Below are positions 54,301 through 64,000 of a DNA stretch of 64,000 nt, piece after piece. The notes under the pieces were generated by a model. The model made no database searches and was not told where the DNA came from. It saw only the letters and a program-made list of their open reading frames with translations. This stretch comes from Ulota crispa. Taxonomy: Eukaryota > Streptophyta > Bryopsida > Orthotrichales > Orthotrichaceae. The position numbers and the translations under genes are program-made. The stretch is taken from assembly GCA_963920765.1 (NCBI GenBank), contig OY987249.1, forward strand, positions 6,306,188 through 6,370,187. The letters are read 5' to 3'. Each line of letters starts with the position of its first letter. Position 1 is the stretch's first letter.

Positions 54301-57300
54301 GCAAGGTGAGCACCACCACTTCCAAGCATGGCTCTATTCTTTTGTTCAAAACTCAAGATGGGTTTTACTCAAAAATCCTCAATGGAACCAGCAAGACACG
54401 TCAGCACCAATCCATGATATTGTTTAATTAGACCCGCCCTTACTTCATTCCCTGAAGCAAGGTGACCACCACCACGTTCAAGCATGATGACTCCATTCTT
54501 CTTGTTCAAAGCTCTTAAGATGTTTAAAGAAAAAGCCAAGCCAAGCAGCGCACCTGAATGTGCCAAGGCTGTGAGCGACGTATTCCAGCTGATGCTTCCC
54601 GACAGACAGCCACGGCACCTCGTAAGCATCCGTGTAAGGCCCGATGTTAGCCCACGGCAGTCTCCCCGTGGCCGTGTAGGGATCGCTCGTGGCCTCGCAC
54701 CCCACGACATCCCCCCCGTGCAACCCCCCCGGGTTCACATCCGGACTGCGAGCCCCGAACGGAAGAGACGAGTCCGAGTACGACGACGACGACAGCGACG
54801 ACGACGTCGACAGGCGTCCGGTGTGCGACGACGGCGACAGCGGGCACTCCTGGTAGCCAGCCTGCGAGTCGGACCCGGGCTCCGCCAGGTGGCAGTAGAT
54901 GTCCACCATGCAGCGCACCATCTCCTCCGAGACTCGGTTGGCGTTCGATGGCAGCTCCGCCGTGCTCCACAGGTCGACGATGCCTACGCAGCTTGGGCGC
55001 GGGGAGTCCTTCAAGGATTTGCGCGGCGAGGAGATGTCGCTGCTGCAGTAGGAAGAATCCCGTGGCGATGACAAGCATTGATCCGGTCGTTTCATCCCCC
55101 GGCTCCGCCGTAGCTTGCGCATCCGCACGTCGTCGGTGAAGTCCTGGTGAGCATGAACACCACCACATAACACAAAAGTTAGCTGCTTTGCTCTGTCAAC
55201 GTTTGCAGCGCTCCGAAAAGCTTCGCAGGTTAGGCCGATACATTCCATGCATAGCTCAATTCCCTTAGCACTAGATTCAACCAACCGGCAACAGGGGCGA
55301 GCAAACCGCAATGCAAAGCTGCACTCCTAAACGTCTAGATTTGGTAGTTTTCCTCGCAAGGGGTTTTTTTCCTCAACGTCAAGATTTTCGTTATCATGGC
55401 AGAAGAATTTCAACAGATTGGCATTTTCTGAAGCTCGGAGCACTGGAATGTCACGGTTATAGCGCTCTGAAATGTATCAATGGAATAAACTTGACCATCC
55501 TAGCTAGCTCTGGACCCTCCCTCCCTCCAGTCCTACACTACTGGACTCTCAATTCCACCCAAGTGGTAAAAAGTCATACACTTGTCAAGATTCAGAGTCT
55601 GTATATCCGAGCTCTTTTATTATAGATAGGACGTTTATCTCTGTGCAAACTCATAGTTTTTCAAGGATTGTGCAATAATAAGCTACGAACTTCTGGGGGG
55701 CAATTACCTACAGCACTTCTTCTAGTGTTGAGAATTATCAAGCAAACTTCCAACGAAAGCTATGGTAGAAGAGGGAAGTACTCCCTTTGTCCCTCTAAAA
55801 CGTCCAAATCAGACACATTTCTTGTACCACTAAAAAGCTCCCTTTTCCTGATTTTAAACGCCGAAAAAAGCATTTGCCATGTTCAATGATCTCATGGGGG
55901 CAAGTTCAATTAGAGAGCATTCCTCTCCTAGCAAGCTTGGCTTTGCCTAAATGAGATACCATTATTGCTACTAATCTTCAAATCATAAGGAAAAAAGAGC
56001 TGGCAACATGCATAAATATGGTACGTTTTGCATGGAATTTGGATGCCCAAATGGCCACATCAAAGCTAGAGATTTTGCATATATTTGGTAGATGGTATAT
56101 TGATTCTAGAATGCATGTGTCACTAGCACAAAGACTAAAAACACAGTTAATCCTTTGCAAGGAAACTTTTTGGACGTTTTTAGAGGGACAGAGGGAGAGG
56201 GAGTAGTAGCGAAGGGGAAGGCCTGAAGACATTATTTGGTACCTCGTCGAGGCTGGAGATACAGTCATGTTGTTGTTCAGGGGGGCTGCTGCTCAGATGT
56301 TGCAGCTCAGGTTCAGGTGTCGGATTCAAAGACCGGTTGTTGAGAGAGGCTGTGTCGTCGACCGACGAGGAGGAGAAGTTCCAGAACGCGAGGCGCTTGG
56401 TGGAAACGAGCAGTCGGGCAGGGTTCAAAAGTTTCCGAGTTGGCGGTGAATCCGGTTGCTGGCATGCCGCCGCGGGCGTCACGGGCGTGGTGGAGGTCCG
56501 TGGTGGCCCGCCGGGCGTGAAAGGAGACACCAGTAGCTGATGATGTACATTGGACGGCACAGCCCCCACTGCTGCTGATGATGGGAAACACGTCGTTGTC
56601 ACGTCCGGAGATGAGTGCTGGTGAATGCGCGCCCGATCCTTCGCATTCAGCTACAAGGCAAAGCATTTTCACAGACACCGTGAGCATGCATGTCACAAAC
56701 AAAGGTGACGGAAGTCTTCAAAATTAAATAGCGTCTGTCACGCACCCCAAAGCGACAGGTAAATGATCTTAACCCCTAAAGGATGTTGCCTACCAAAAGT
56801 GTTGGTTGTATTCATACAAGGACCATTTAGTACTTTAAAAAATGTTTTATTACAAATGTCAAAAATTTCCTACTTGACCAGTAATATGTTGACTGGCTTA
56901 TAATTTATAGTTCCAATGGGATTCATGTGCTACCCAAATACCCCATCCGTGTACAACACAAGAGAGCGTATACGATAATTCAACATCCTTTAGGGGTTAA
57001 AGCATAGTCTTGGAGACTCGCTACAATTACTGGGTTTCACAATTGTCGACTAAGAATGCAAGACAGACAGCTTGAAGAATTTAAAACCCAACAATGGTGG
57101 AGATTGTTAATCCACATGTAATCCTAAAAGTGTGAAAAGATGAGGTTTTTTTTCAAAATAGCCATCACATGACTTTTGTCCACTCCTGTTGTTATTCCTC
57201 CCATTCCACCCATGTCCACGTTGAACTCACTAAACTCATCACTACTGTAAATTAGGGAAAAAATTTCACGGACACCCCTGAAGTTTACCATATTTTCATA

Positions 57301-58541
57301 GATACCCTGCTTTTTTAGAAACTTCACAAATACCCTTGCACCAAAAAAATTCAGGTGTTTGTTTTCTTGTGCATGCCACTTCCATGCCACTTCCCTCCTT
57401 TCTTTGAGCACACGCTTAACAAGAAAGTAGTGTGCCCAAAAAGGGAGAAGAAAGTGCCATGTGAATAACAAAACAAACGCCTCAAAATCTTGGTCCAAGG
57501 GTATTTGTGAAATCTATTGAAAAAGCACGGGTATCTATGAAAATATTGCAAACTTCAGGGGTATCCATGAAATTTTCCCTGAATTATATATGTCTCCTAC
57601 ATTTCTATGAGTAATCCTAGGATTAGGGTCACGCATGCATACCTTTTGCAAGATGGGCGTTTGAGGCTGGCCATCAAGCGCGCTCCACAACGACCGCAAG
57701 CTCGGTCGAGGCGAGTTCGGTGACCCACCCCGCGGCGACTTAGGCGGCGTGCAAAACTTGAACTGCTGCAACTCGACGGCCTCCGGCACCGACGTGTGAA
57801 GAAGCTCCTTCAACGTCGCGAGCGTCGGAGACTTAGGATTGTTGTTGGCGGGCGACAACGAGTCGGTGCGAACAACATTCGGCAACCTCGGCAGTTGCGC
57901 GGGCGCCAGTTTCGGTGACAATGGCACGAGTATGCCAGGCGGCAATCTTGTTGGTGACGCAGGCACTACGGGATGATTCGCCACGTGCAAAGAGTGCTCC
58001 ATCGACTCGCGCTCCGTCCGCGCGTGGCCAATGTCCCACTGGAGCGCGGACGCTTGCGTCTCCAAGCGCAGCACAATGGCCTCCAGCATTGCAATGTCGG
58101 TAAGCAGCCGCTGCACATTGCCAGGCAGGCCGTGCAACAATGATTCGGGGAGCTGCGACGCGCTGGACACGTGGGCGACCGCGCTCTCAAGCGTGCTATG
58201 AAGCTCGACCTCTCTCTCGAGCTGCTCGTGCAGTTCCACCACCTGGGTTGCACAAACACAGGTGCCCGTGGTTGAACACTACCACTCCTACCGAAATTGA
58301 AACCACGACCGCAAAAAACAAGACACTAAAATCAAGCAAAGCTAAGCGAAGTGAGATTACTTCATTTTCAAGTTCCAGGCGCTGGACAAACTTCTTGAAC
58401 GTGGTGCTCTTCACGAGCTTGCGCAATGCTACTTCGTCACCGCCCTCGTCCACCGGGCGCGCCCCGAGCATGTACTTCGAAATGAGGCGAAGCTCAGCCC
58501 GAGATCGAGTATTCTGCTGCGTTTGCTGCTGCTTGACAGGC
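51320..58541 (-). CDS. MIP1-like protein (leucine zipper plus DUF547)
   Basis: Seven exons join in frame: 58,541-58,361, 58,242-57,643, 56,650-56,243, 55,143-54,554, 53,661-53,562, 53,249-53,097 and 51,814-51,320, all GT-AG. The product is about 818 residues from the ATG at 58,471. Upstream codons stay open to 58,541 and the true first exon is unresolved. Exons 1-2 encode the coiled-coil/MIP1 zipper (FKKFVQRLELENE, LHEQLEREVELHSTLESA, MLEAIVLRLETQ). Exons 2-4 are low-complexity Ser/Pro-rich, with SEEMVRCMVDIYCHLAEP in exon 4. Exons 4-7 form DUF547: FRLLVERLAKVEP, KLAFWINLYNALLMHAFLAY, AAYCVGGHWFNAAAIEC, HFALSCGGRSSPMVRIYTP, LLPKLV, ending FAFRYLF. These proteins are plant-specific with no established reaction; MIP1 was named as a MADS-box factor interactor. 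Coding exons are GC-rich against AT-rich introns. Confidence 0.9.
51942..52513. mobile_element. Stowaway/mariner-like MITE in the last intron
   Basis: Ends CCCTCTGTCCCTCTAAAAAC and its complement, bounded by TA, in the style of plant Tc1/mariner MITEs. An internal segment of about 150-190 bp (TGTGCTAGTGACACATGC onward) is tandemly duplicated. Opposite orientation to the copy at 55,781. Confidence 0.85.
53900..54510 (-). repeat. About 150-bp tandem repeat inside intron 4
   Basis: Four units start near 53,908, 54,062, 54,213 and 54,378 with (C/T)AATGGAAC-like sequence and share GACACGTCAGCACCAATCCA and CCCTGAAGCAAG. The array ends about 40 bp from the exon 4 donor. Confidence 0.85.
55781..56203. 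mobile_element. Stowaway/mariner-like MITE in intron 3
   Basis: TA then CTCCCTTTGTCCCTCTAAAA on the left, GAGGGACAGAGGGAG then TA on the right. It is an inverted copy of the family at 51,942 without the internal duplication. It ends only about 40 bp from the exon 3 donor. Confidence 0.85.
56773..56996. mobile_element. piggyBac-like MITE flanked by TTAA, in intron 2
   Basis: 224 bp with perfect inverted ends CCCCTAAAGGATGTTG, flanked by TTAA at 56,769-56,772 and 56,997-57,000. The TTAA target with CCC ends is the piggyBac signature; no transposase. Confidence 0.7.
57254..57580. mobile_element. Long-TIR MITE in intron 2
   Basis: Same family as 27,863-28,188: AGGGAAAA ends, CATAGATACC blocks, and CAAGGGTATTTGTG near the inner side of the arms. 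Its end lies about 60 bp from the exon 2 donor. Confidence 0.75.
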
Positions 58542-59520
58542 CTGGCAATTCAACCATACACCAAACAGAAAGAACCGGAGATCAATCAGCACTCGCATTC
58601 GTGTCAAAACGAGTCGCTCCACTCAACCGTCCTAACCATTACGTTCACTGCATTGCTGTACCAATGGCTTTGGCTGTAAACACGCAACCTCATCGCTAGC
58701 TCCTTGATTGTCAGAATTCTTGAAGCAAACTCTGCAAACCATTGCAGCACTCAAATTACGTACGAGAGCGGGTGTACAGAAATCCAGCCTGCTGCAGGGG
58801 TTCTGACGTACACTTCTTGAAGGTAGGTGTGCAAGAAGCGTGACATACCCGGCAGGCTTCAAAGTGACCAATGGCTTACGACACGGATCGGGATGCTCGC
58901 CTCCTACTACACTAGCGATCGCTCTGCCTCGCATTGGCATCTCTCGCCCCTGGCCACAACCGCGCCCCCCTTGATCCTGCCAAGAGTAGTAGTAGTCCTC
59001 CTCGCCGGTCTCTCCGGCTCGTCGTCTCAGAACCATTCAAAACCTCTGCAGCGCAATGCCGCTTACCTACCTACCTACCCTCCTCACCAATTCACCCTCT
59101 CTCATCCCTGCTCGCCCCCTCGACACTCAAAATCCGTTCCCAAATCCTCGAAACCCAACCGCCGCCGATCCGTTACAAAATTGCGTCACGCTGGTGATAC
59201 TCCTAGTCATCCAGCACATCCCGACCTGAAATCATATCCCGCTACCTCTAACTCAGCTCCCCACGCAATGCTCGTCTCGAGCGATAAATCCGAACAAGCT
59301 GGAAGCACACTCCACAGCCGAAATTCGGCTCATGCGAATTGACCTGGAAAGAGAATATGCCCACACAAAACGCACGATCTCGATCAAGGGGGAACAAAAA
59401 GCATCTGCTGCTAAAGCTAGCTTGCTGCTATTCACGCCCGTGATGTACACTGTTCTGGTCTTCTTGCAGTGTCCCCTGCAGCACTCGCGTCGCCATCTTA
59501 GCACAGCTGTGAGACCGTGA
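58542..59520 (-). promoter_or_regulatory. 5' region of the MIP1-like gene
   Basis: Likely holds the first exon(s), 5' untranslated sequence and promoter. A minus-strand ATG at 58,741 (MVCRVCFKN) opens a short frame ending near 58,632, but I could not join it to the exon at 58,541 in frame with a good donor. The region is GC-rich and CT-rich compared with the flanking DNA. No TATA box is obvious. Confidence 0.4.
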
Positions 59521-61590
59521 AGCTCAGACGTGCCACCATAGACCTCCACAGACTGGTTGCCGTGTAAATCGTGCTACTGCGTAGCATCCTTGGTTGGATT
59601 CACTTGGTTGCTTGCAAATCTTCCGTGGCCCGGAAGAAGCGACCGGTTCCGTCTCCGCAGCTGCACCCAGAGCCGCGGCTCCCGGCTTGTCGTGCCCTTT
59701 CCGGGACAGCTTTACAGGGTGACGACAACCTGGGTGGCGCAGGAATAGGTGGCGACGCAAACTGTTTCCCTTTCTTTTACGGTTCAGGGGAGGCGCGCTT
59801 CTCCTTTCGTCCTCCTTTACCGTGGCGCCCACTGTCACCGGCTGCGGCCGGTGGTCCGCTAGGCGGCTGCATGGCGGTGGCTAGGCAGGCAGCCTACTAC
59901 ATGTTTACTGGCGGTAAGTTTACCCCAGTTTAATATTCTACTGACGCGTCGAATAGCCGTCAGTGAGTGGCTCTTCAAATGTGACAAAACTGCCACCCCT
60001 GAAAAAGAATTTACAGCCATACAAAATACTTAATCCTGAAATTAGTCAATATTTAGCCAGGCTTTTCAGTGATTTGGGCTAATTATAAGAAACCCACATT
60101 TGGGAGCAGTGCAGTGGGTAATATTGAATTTTGTGTCTGCATGGGCAGTGGACGTTCACGGAGGATTCTGACACGTGAACTTCATAACAGAACTTGGACT
60201 CACCACTCACCAGGGCTGAGGTTAGAGCAGCTTCACCCCTTTCATTGGAAAGAAAATGCGACAAGTGTTTTGGAGAGCCACTAAGTGGGTCAATTGCAAT
60301 AGCGGCTTCACAATTTCGGAAACATTTCCATTGCGCTCACACTAACCTCTAGCCCTTTGTTGTTGTCAGAACCTTTCAACTACTTCTCTTCATCACCTTT
60401 CAATTATATTTAAAGAATTCAAGTCCTTCCGTGAGCTCTAGCATGAACAAGAGAGAGCTCCACAATGGCATGAACAAAAGCTTGTATCAGCTCTTTACAT
60501 TCTTTAGAAATGGGTAGTAGCTATGCGGTGGAGGCCCAAACTCTAAGTCCTCCTGCAAATGTACAAGTGAAATGGGCAATTCTGTTTGCGACGGTGATGC
60601 TCTTAGATGGCATTCCGTTATGTAGGGCTAGGATAGAAAATTTGAGCTTTTTCACTTGCCAAAAAATATGAATGTTTAGATATGTACCAATAGGAGATTG
60701 AATTTGAAAATTCTGAATTCAATTGATGCTAGGACCTTGGAAGAAGATACCATTAACCAATACCAAAATAGAGGACAAGTTATTACACTTACCTTGCTCT
60801 TACCCTAGTTTGTAAAAACATGAAATTTTATCTTTCTGGTCCCACCATACGGCATGTCATCTAAACCCAGTCGACTCACCAATTGGATGGGTAAACCAAT
60901 CCCTACTTGCTACCTGGAGATGCGTGGCATTAAGTCTTTATTTCTTCTTGAATAAATTCTAGAAGCCTCAGAAGTTTTGTTTGCAAAAGGTACAATACCG
61001 GACCACCTGTATTTTAAAGCAGAAAACTTTGTTGCAGAAGTACAAACCACCAGTGTTTTACCTGTTTTGGGATATTCCCACTGAGAAATCTTGTAAAGTG
61101 ATTCATTTCAGAATTCGAATATTTGGTTTTTTCTTTTCATTATCTCTCATTATGATTATGATTAAGATTATTTTTTTATTTTTTTATATTATTTTTTTGT
61201 CATTGTTGTTGGTGTAATGATATTTGTGCAATAAGGTAGGACAACCCATTCCTGACCAGGTCTCATTTCTGCATTCTACATTTAGGGTGTTCTTCACACA
61301 GTGTTAAACCCAAAGTGGAACAGTGAATACCACTTACACAAGCAAACCCTGTCACATGTCAATTTAGGAGTTAGTTTGGGAGGGTTGGGATTGCAATAGT
61401 CAAAGTGCCATTACAAGAACACATCCAAGGAGTTTCAAAATTAGTTTAGAGTTGCTAATAGGGACCCTTTAACATAAAATAATCTACAATACTTTTTTCC
61501 ACAAAAATTATGTTCCATGATAGCTTGTAGAAAGGCTAACCTACAAATTTTTTTCTTGAATTTTCAGAGAACTTGAGGTACCCTAAACCC
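59521..61590. other. Intergenic
   Basis: The GC-rich part (59,600-59,900) continues the promoter-like composition. ATGGCGGTGGCTAGGCAGGC at 59,871, followed by ACTGGCGGTAAGT, could be a tiny first exon of a plus-strand gene, but no following exon was found. The rest is AT-rich without supported genes. Confidence 0.35.
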
Positions 61591-61594
61591 TTAA

Positions 61595-61832
61595 CCCCTG
61601 AGCTCCCAAGAGGCATTATAATGTCTCTTAAAAAGCTAGATCAACACAGTTTTGATTGATATAATCTCATCACTCCTGGGAAACTACCTCCAATTGAGCT
61701 CAACACAATGGAGACTCTTTCCACTAACAATTCACATGGTCCAATCTTGTGAATCATATTTTTCAATCAAAAGGAGCACTTTGATTGCAAGCAGGTCGGA
61801 CATTTTAGGTTCAAAGATTTGGAGCTCAGGGG
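61595..61832. mobile_element. piggyBac-like MITE flanked by TTAA
   Basis: 238 bp with ends CCCCTGAGCTCC and the exact complement, flanked by TTAA (61,591-61,594 and 61,833-61,836). The TIR shares CCCCT with the elements at 28,332 and 56,773 but then differs. Confidence 0.65.
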
Positions 61833-61836
61833 TTAA

Positions 61837-63688
61837 ACGGTCATGTGTGGGTCTGTCTACCTTACCTGCAACGATCCCAATACAAGCTAAAAATTGCTCA
61901 AATTCTACAAAAACTAATCGTATGCTAAACGTATATACAACAAAAGTGTAAAAAATACAATTTTCAGCCAGAATACGTATTTGCAAATTTGCAAATCGCA
62001 GAAGTCGCTATCTCCTCGAACCGCCTATCGCGTCCGTCCACTCTTTTAGATTCAAGATGTTGCCCTCCTGCGATCACCACTGTTGTCAATTCGCATTGCC
62101 TGCCACATCGTGGTCGTCCAATTAGCCAGACAACCACTACTACACTTAGGGTTAAGTAGCCACTAGTTTAATACAAGGGGTTTAGGGTTCCTTACCTTGC
62201 TTACATTCGCGGCTTCTCTCAGATGCTTACTCCTCATTCAATCTCTAAGCGACCGTCGCGACGCAGACGAGCGCCTCTACAATCTGCACTTGCAACTCTG
62301 CAGACTTTGCAATCCGCCACTTTGCAATTTTGCAGCTTTAGTTTCTGGAACTTTGCATAGTGCATTGATCTTGATCTAGGATTGCCACTGCTTGGCGCTC
62401 GCAATCCTCGTTACCGCCTGTTGACGCGCTGATTGCCCAATTGCCCACTTGCACGCACCGCCGTTTCTTCAGCAATTTGAAGTTCTGAGTTGCAGAATTA
62501 AGTTACTGCATGCATGGCTAGTAGATGGTTGGCTCACTTAGCTGTTGCGTGGCTTGCACCTTTACTCCAGCATTTCTATTTGCCAGCTGATTAGCTCTTT
62601 TGCGCTGCAGTGGCTTCAAGCTACTCTGTGAATCTGTGAAGGAACTAAGGGACTAAAGGTTTAGGCTAGAGAATTGAATGTTTGGCTTTAAGGGGATTAG
62701 GGATTTGAGATTTCCCAAGATTATGGAAGAGGAATCAGAGGATGCCTCGGGTTTAGGATTGGAGATTATGTAACTTGCCGACGCGCCATCTATGTGGTAC
62801 ATTGAATTTTGGGAGGTTCCGAGTTCCCATCAATCACTGCTCCTTGGAAATGGACGCGTTCAGGCTTTTAGGGGTGAATTTTGAAGATTACGGTTTGAAT
62901 CACCGTTCCGGCACTCCACGGCTTTGCTTGGTTCCATGAAATTGTCACTCTCCTACTTGTATGCTCAATTCTTATATCTCCACGTTCAAGGAGGGGTCTC
63001 TTATGCAACTTGCATTCCAAAAGTCTGCGCTCGCTTACTTCCATCGCTTTCTGCTTTGCAACGTTTTTTCCATTGCTGTTTACAAAACATTTGGCTCTCG
63101 GCGCCTTGCTGCTAGACTTGCGGTGTTATGGTGTTTTGCATGGTTGCAACGGTCTTGAATTTCCACCGGCTAAGCAGTTTCGTTCATGCGGTTTGAGGTT
63201 CCTTTGCTTCAGGGTTTAGGGTTTTACTCTCAATTCCTTATTGCTTTGTTCTTATTGCTAGTACATTCTTCTTTGTAGTGGGGGTTTAGGGTGTTTGGGG
63301 CGCTCTTTGCTACTACGCTTTGTACTGCTAGGGTTCTTTCATTATCATGAAGGGGTGCAGGTTCAGGGTTACCATGGCTCCTCCCTTAAAGTTACCAGCA
63401 AATTTTTGAGTTCGTACTTTGTTTGGGTCAGGCCGGAATTCCAACGGTTTGGGGAAGTACTTGCCGGTCACTCCCAATGTCATCCATGTTTTGGAGACTT
63501 GTTTCTCCAATATTCACCTTGCACATGCAGGCCAGCCTTGCTCACATTCAAAAGTGAATGTCATGTCGCCGGAGAGCAACAACATAACAACGGAGTTATC
63601 AGAGATTGACTAACAGCCGTCTGAGAAGGAGAAAGATTAGCCAAGTTCTACATTTCCGCAAAAGCGGCTAAAGATTGCGGCCAGCACC
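61837..63688 (+). other. Upstream region of the zinc-finger ORF
   Basis: TTTAGGG-type motifs (telo-box-like) recur at about 62,180, 63,217 and 63,285. Pyrimidine-rich stretches alternate with short ORFs lacking recognisable domains. It could be promoter plus untranslated exons of the downstream ORF. Confidence 0.35.
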
Positions 63689-63958
63689 ATGACGCGAAGG
63701 TGGTGGGAGGTGTGGGCTTGTAAGTTCCCATGGGCGGACGGAGAGTTTGACTCTAAAAGAGATATCATTGGTGTAATCTGCAAGAGTTGCATCGCCATAA
63801 CTGGCCGAAGGAAGATCATTGTGCCAAAAACTGATAACTTAGACAAGCATGAAGGTAAGACGGTGTGCCGTGAAGCCGGTGTGCCATTCCCCGGTTTGAA
63901 GAAGGGAGACACATACGTGCACAATGAGTGTAAGCACCTGAAATTTTGCAAAATCTAG
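63689..63958 (+). CDS. Zinc-finger domain ORF (TTF/BED-like), possibly from a hAT-related element
   Basis: An 89-residue ORF. Residues about 6-16 (WEVWACKFPWA), then VICKSC and LDKHEG, follow the W-x-FPW ... C-x2-C ... L-x-x-H layout of zinc fingers found at the N-terminus of hAT-type transposases and genes derived from them. A basic segment (GRRKIIVPK) lies between. The stop TAG falls 42 bases before the window end, so either the protein is only this domain, or an intron begins before the stop, or the gene is truncated. DNA binding is inferred from the domain only. Confidence 0.5.
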   Translation: MTRRWWEVWACKFPWADGEFDSKRDIIGVICKSCIAITGRRKIIVPKTDNLDKHEGKTVCREAGVPFPGLKKGDTYVHNECKHLKFCKI

Positions 63959-64000
63959 GCTTCGCGGAAGCAGCCCAGTACTGTGGAAGATCAGCTTGTT

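Noticed and set aside
54484..55139. Plus-strand Arg-rich ORF over exon 4
   Set aside because: Antisense shadow of Ser-rich codons.
59871..59914. Possible first exon of a plus-strand gene with a strong GTAAGT donor
   Set aside because: Only about 15 codons, no recognised domain and no downstream exon found before 64,000. Kept as a note in the intergenic entry.
1..64000. CRISPR arrays, bacterial operons, riboswitches, rRNA genes
   Set aside because: Repeats present are tandem satellites or transposon ends without regular spacers, and gene structure is eukaryotic.

Overview
This window looks like nuclear DNA of a land plant, quite possibly a non-seed plant. The protein-coding loci are plant families: two F-box/kelch-type genes, and one MIP1-like gene with an N-terminal leucine zipper and a DUF547 domain. 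Introns are GT-AG, TTTAGGG motifs occur, and most of the sequence is LTR retrotransposons and miniature inverted-repeat elements (MITEs). The species cannot be fixed from the sequence alone.

Region 1 (1-25,117) is a nest of LTR retrotransposons. Three copies of a non-coding LTR family, here called B, lie in alternating orientation: B1 (+, 1 to about 3,010 and 13,582-13,690), B2 (-, 14,551 to about 16,580) and B3 (+, about 21,860-25,117). A complete Ty3/gypsy-type element, Gy1 (-, 3,011-13,581), sits inside B1. Its 2,160-bp LTRs look identical wherever compared, and both large ORFs (gag-protease and pol) are open. A second, decayed and internally deleted relative, Gy2, occupies 16,919-21,406. 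A possible captured host exon (131 codons) lies at 13,873.

Region 2 (25,118-32,190) is AT-rich and has no convincing gene. It holds several nested inverted-repeat elements: a possible 5.3-kb CACTA-type element, a piggyBac-like TTAA element, an element with an 8-bp target duplication, and a long-terminal-inverted-repeat (TIR) MITE.

Region 3 (32,190-51,245) is an ancient segmental duplication. Each copy has an F-box gene (+), a roughly 900-bp block ending in two MITEs, and further downstream a piece of the 3' end of the MIP1-like gene. Both F-box copies are interrupted, by different lesions. The 900-bp block is almost identical between copies although its flanks have clearly diverged. Between the copies lies a TIR-bounded element carrying a (TA)n tract and a G-rich 15-bp minisatellite.

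Region 4 (51,320-about 59,500, minus strand) is the MIP1-like gene, for which seven coding exons can be joined in frame. Its introns have accumulated MITEs of at least three families and a roughly 150-bp tandem repeat. Region 5 (59,500-64,000) is intergenic, with one more TTAA-flanked MITE. It ends in an ORF carrying a zinc-finger domain of the type found at the N-terminus of hAT-related proteins.

I found no bacterial-type operon, CRISPR array or clearly new biological system. The most distinctive signals are the intact young Gy1 element with a tRNA-like segment in its LTR, the TTAA-flanked piggyBac-like MITEs, the conversion-like tract in the duplicated F-box region, and the parallel but independent breakage of the two F-box copies.
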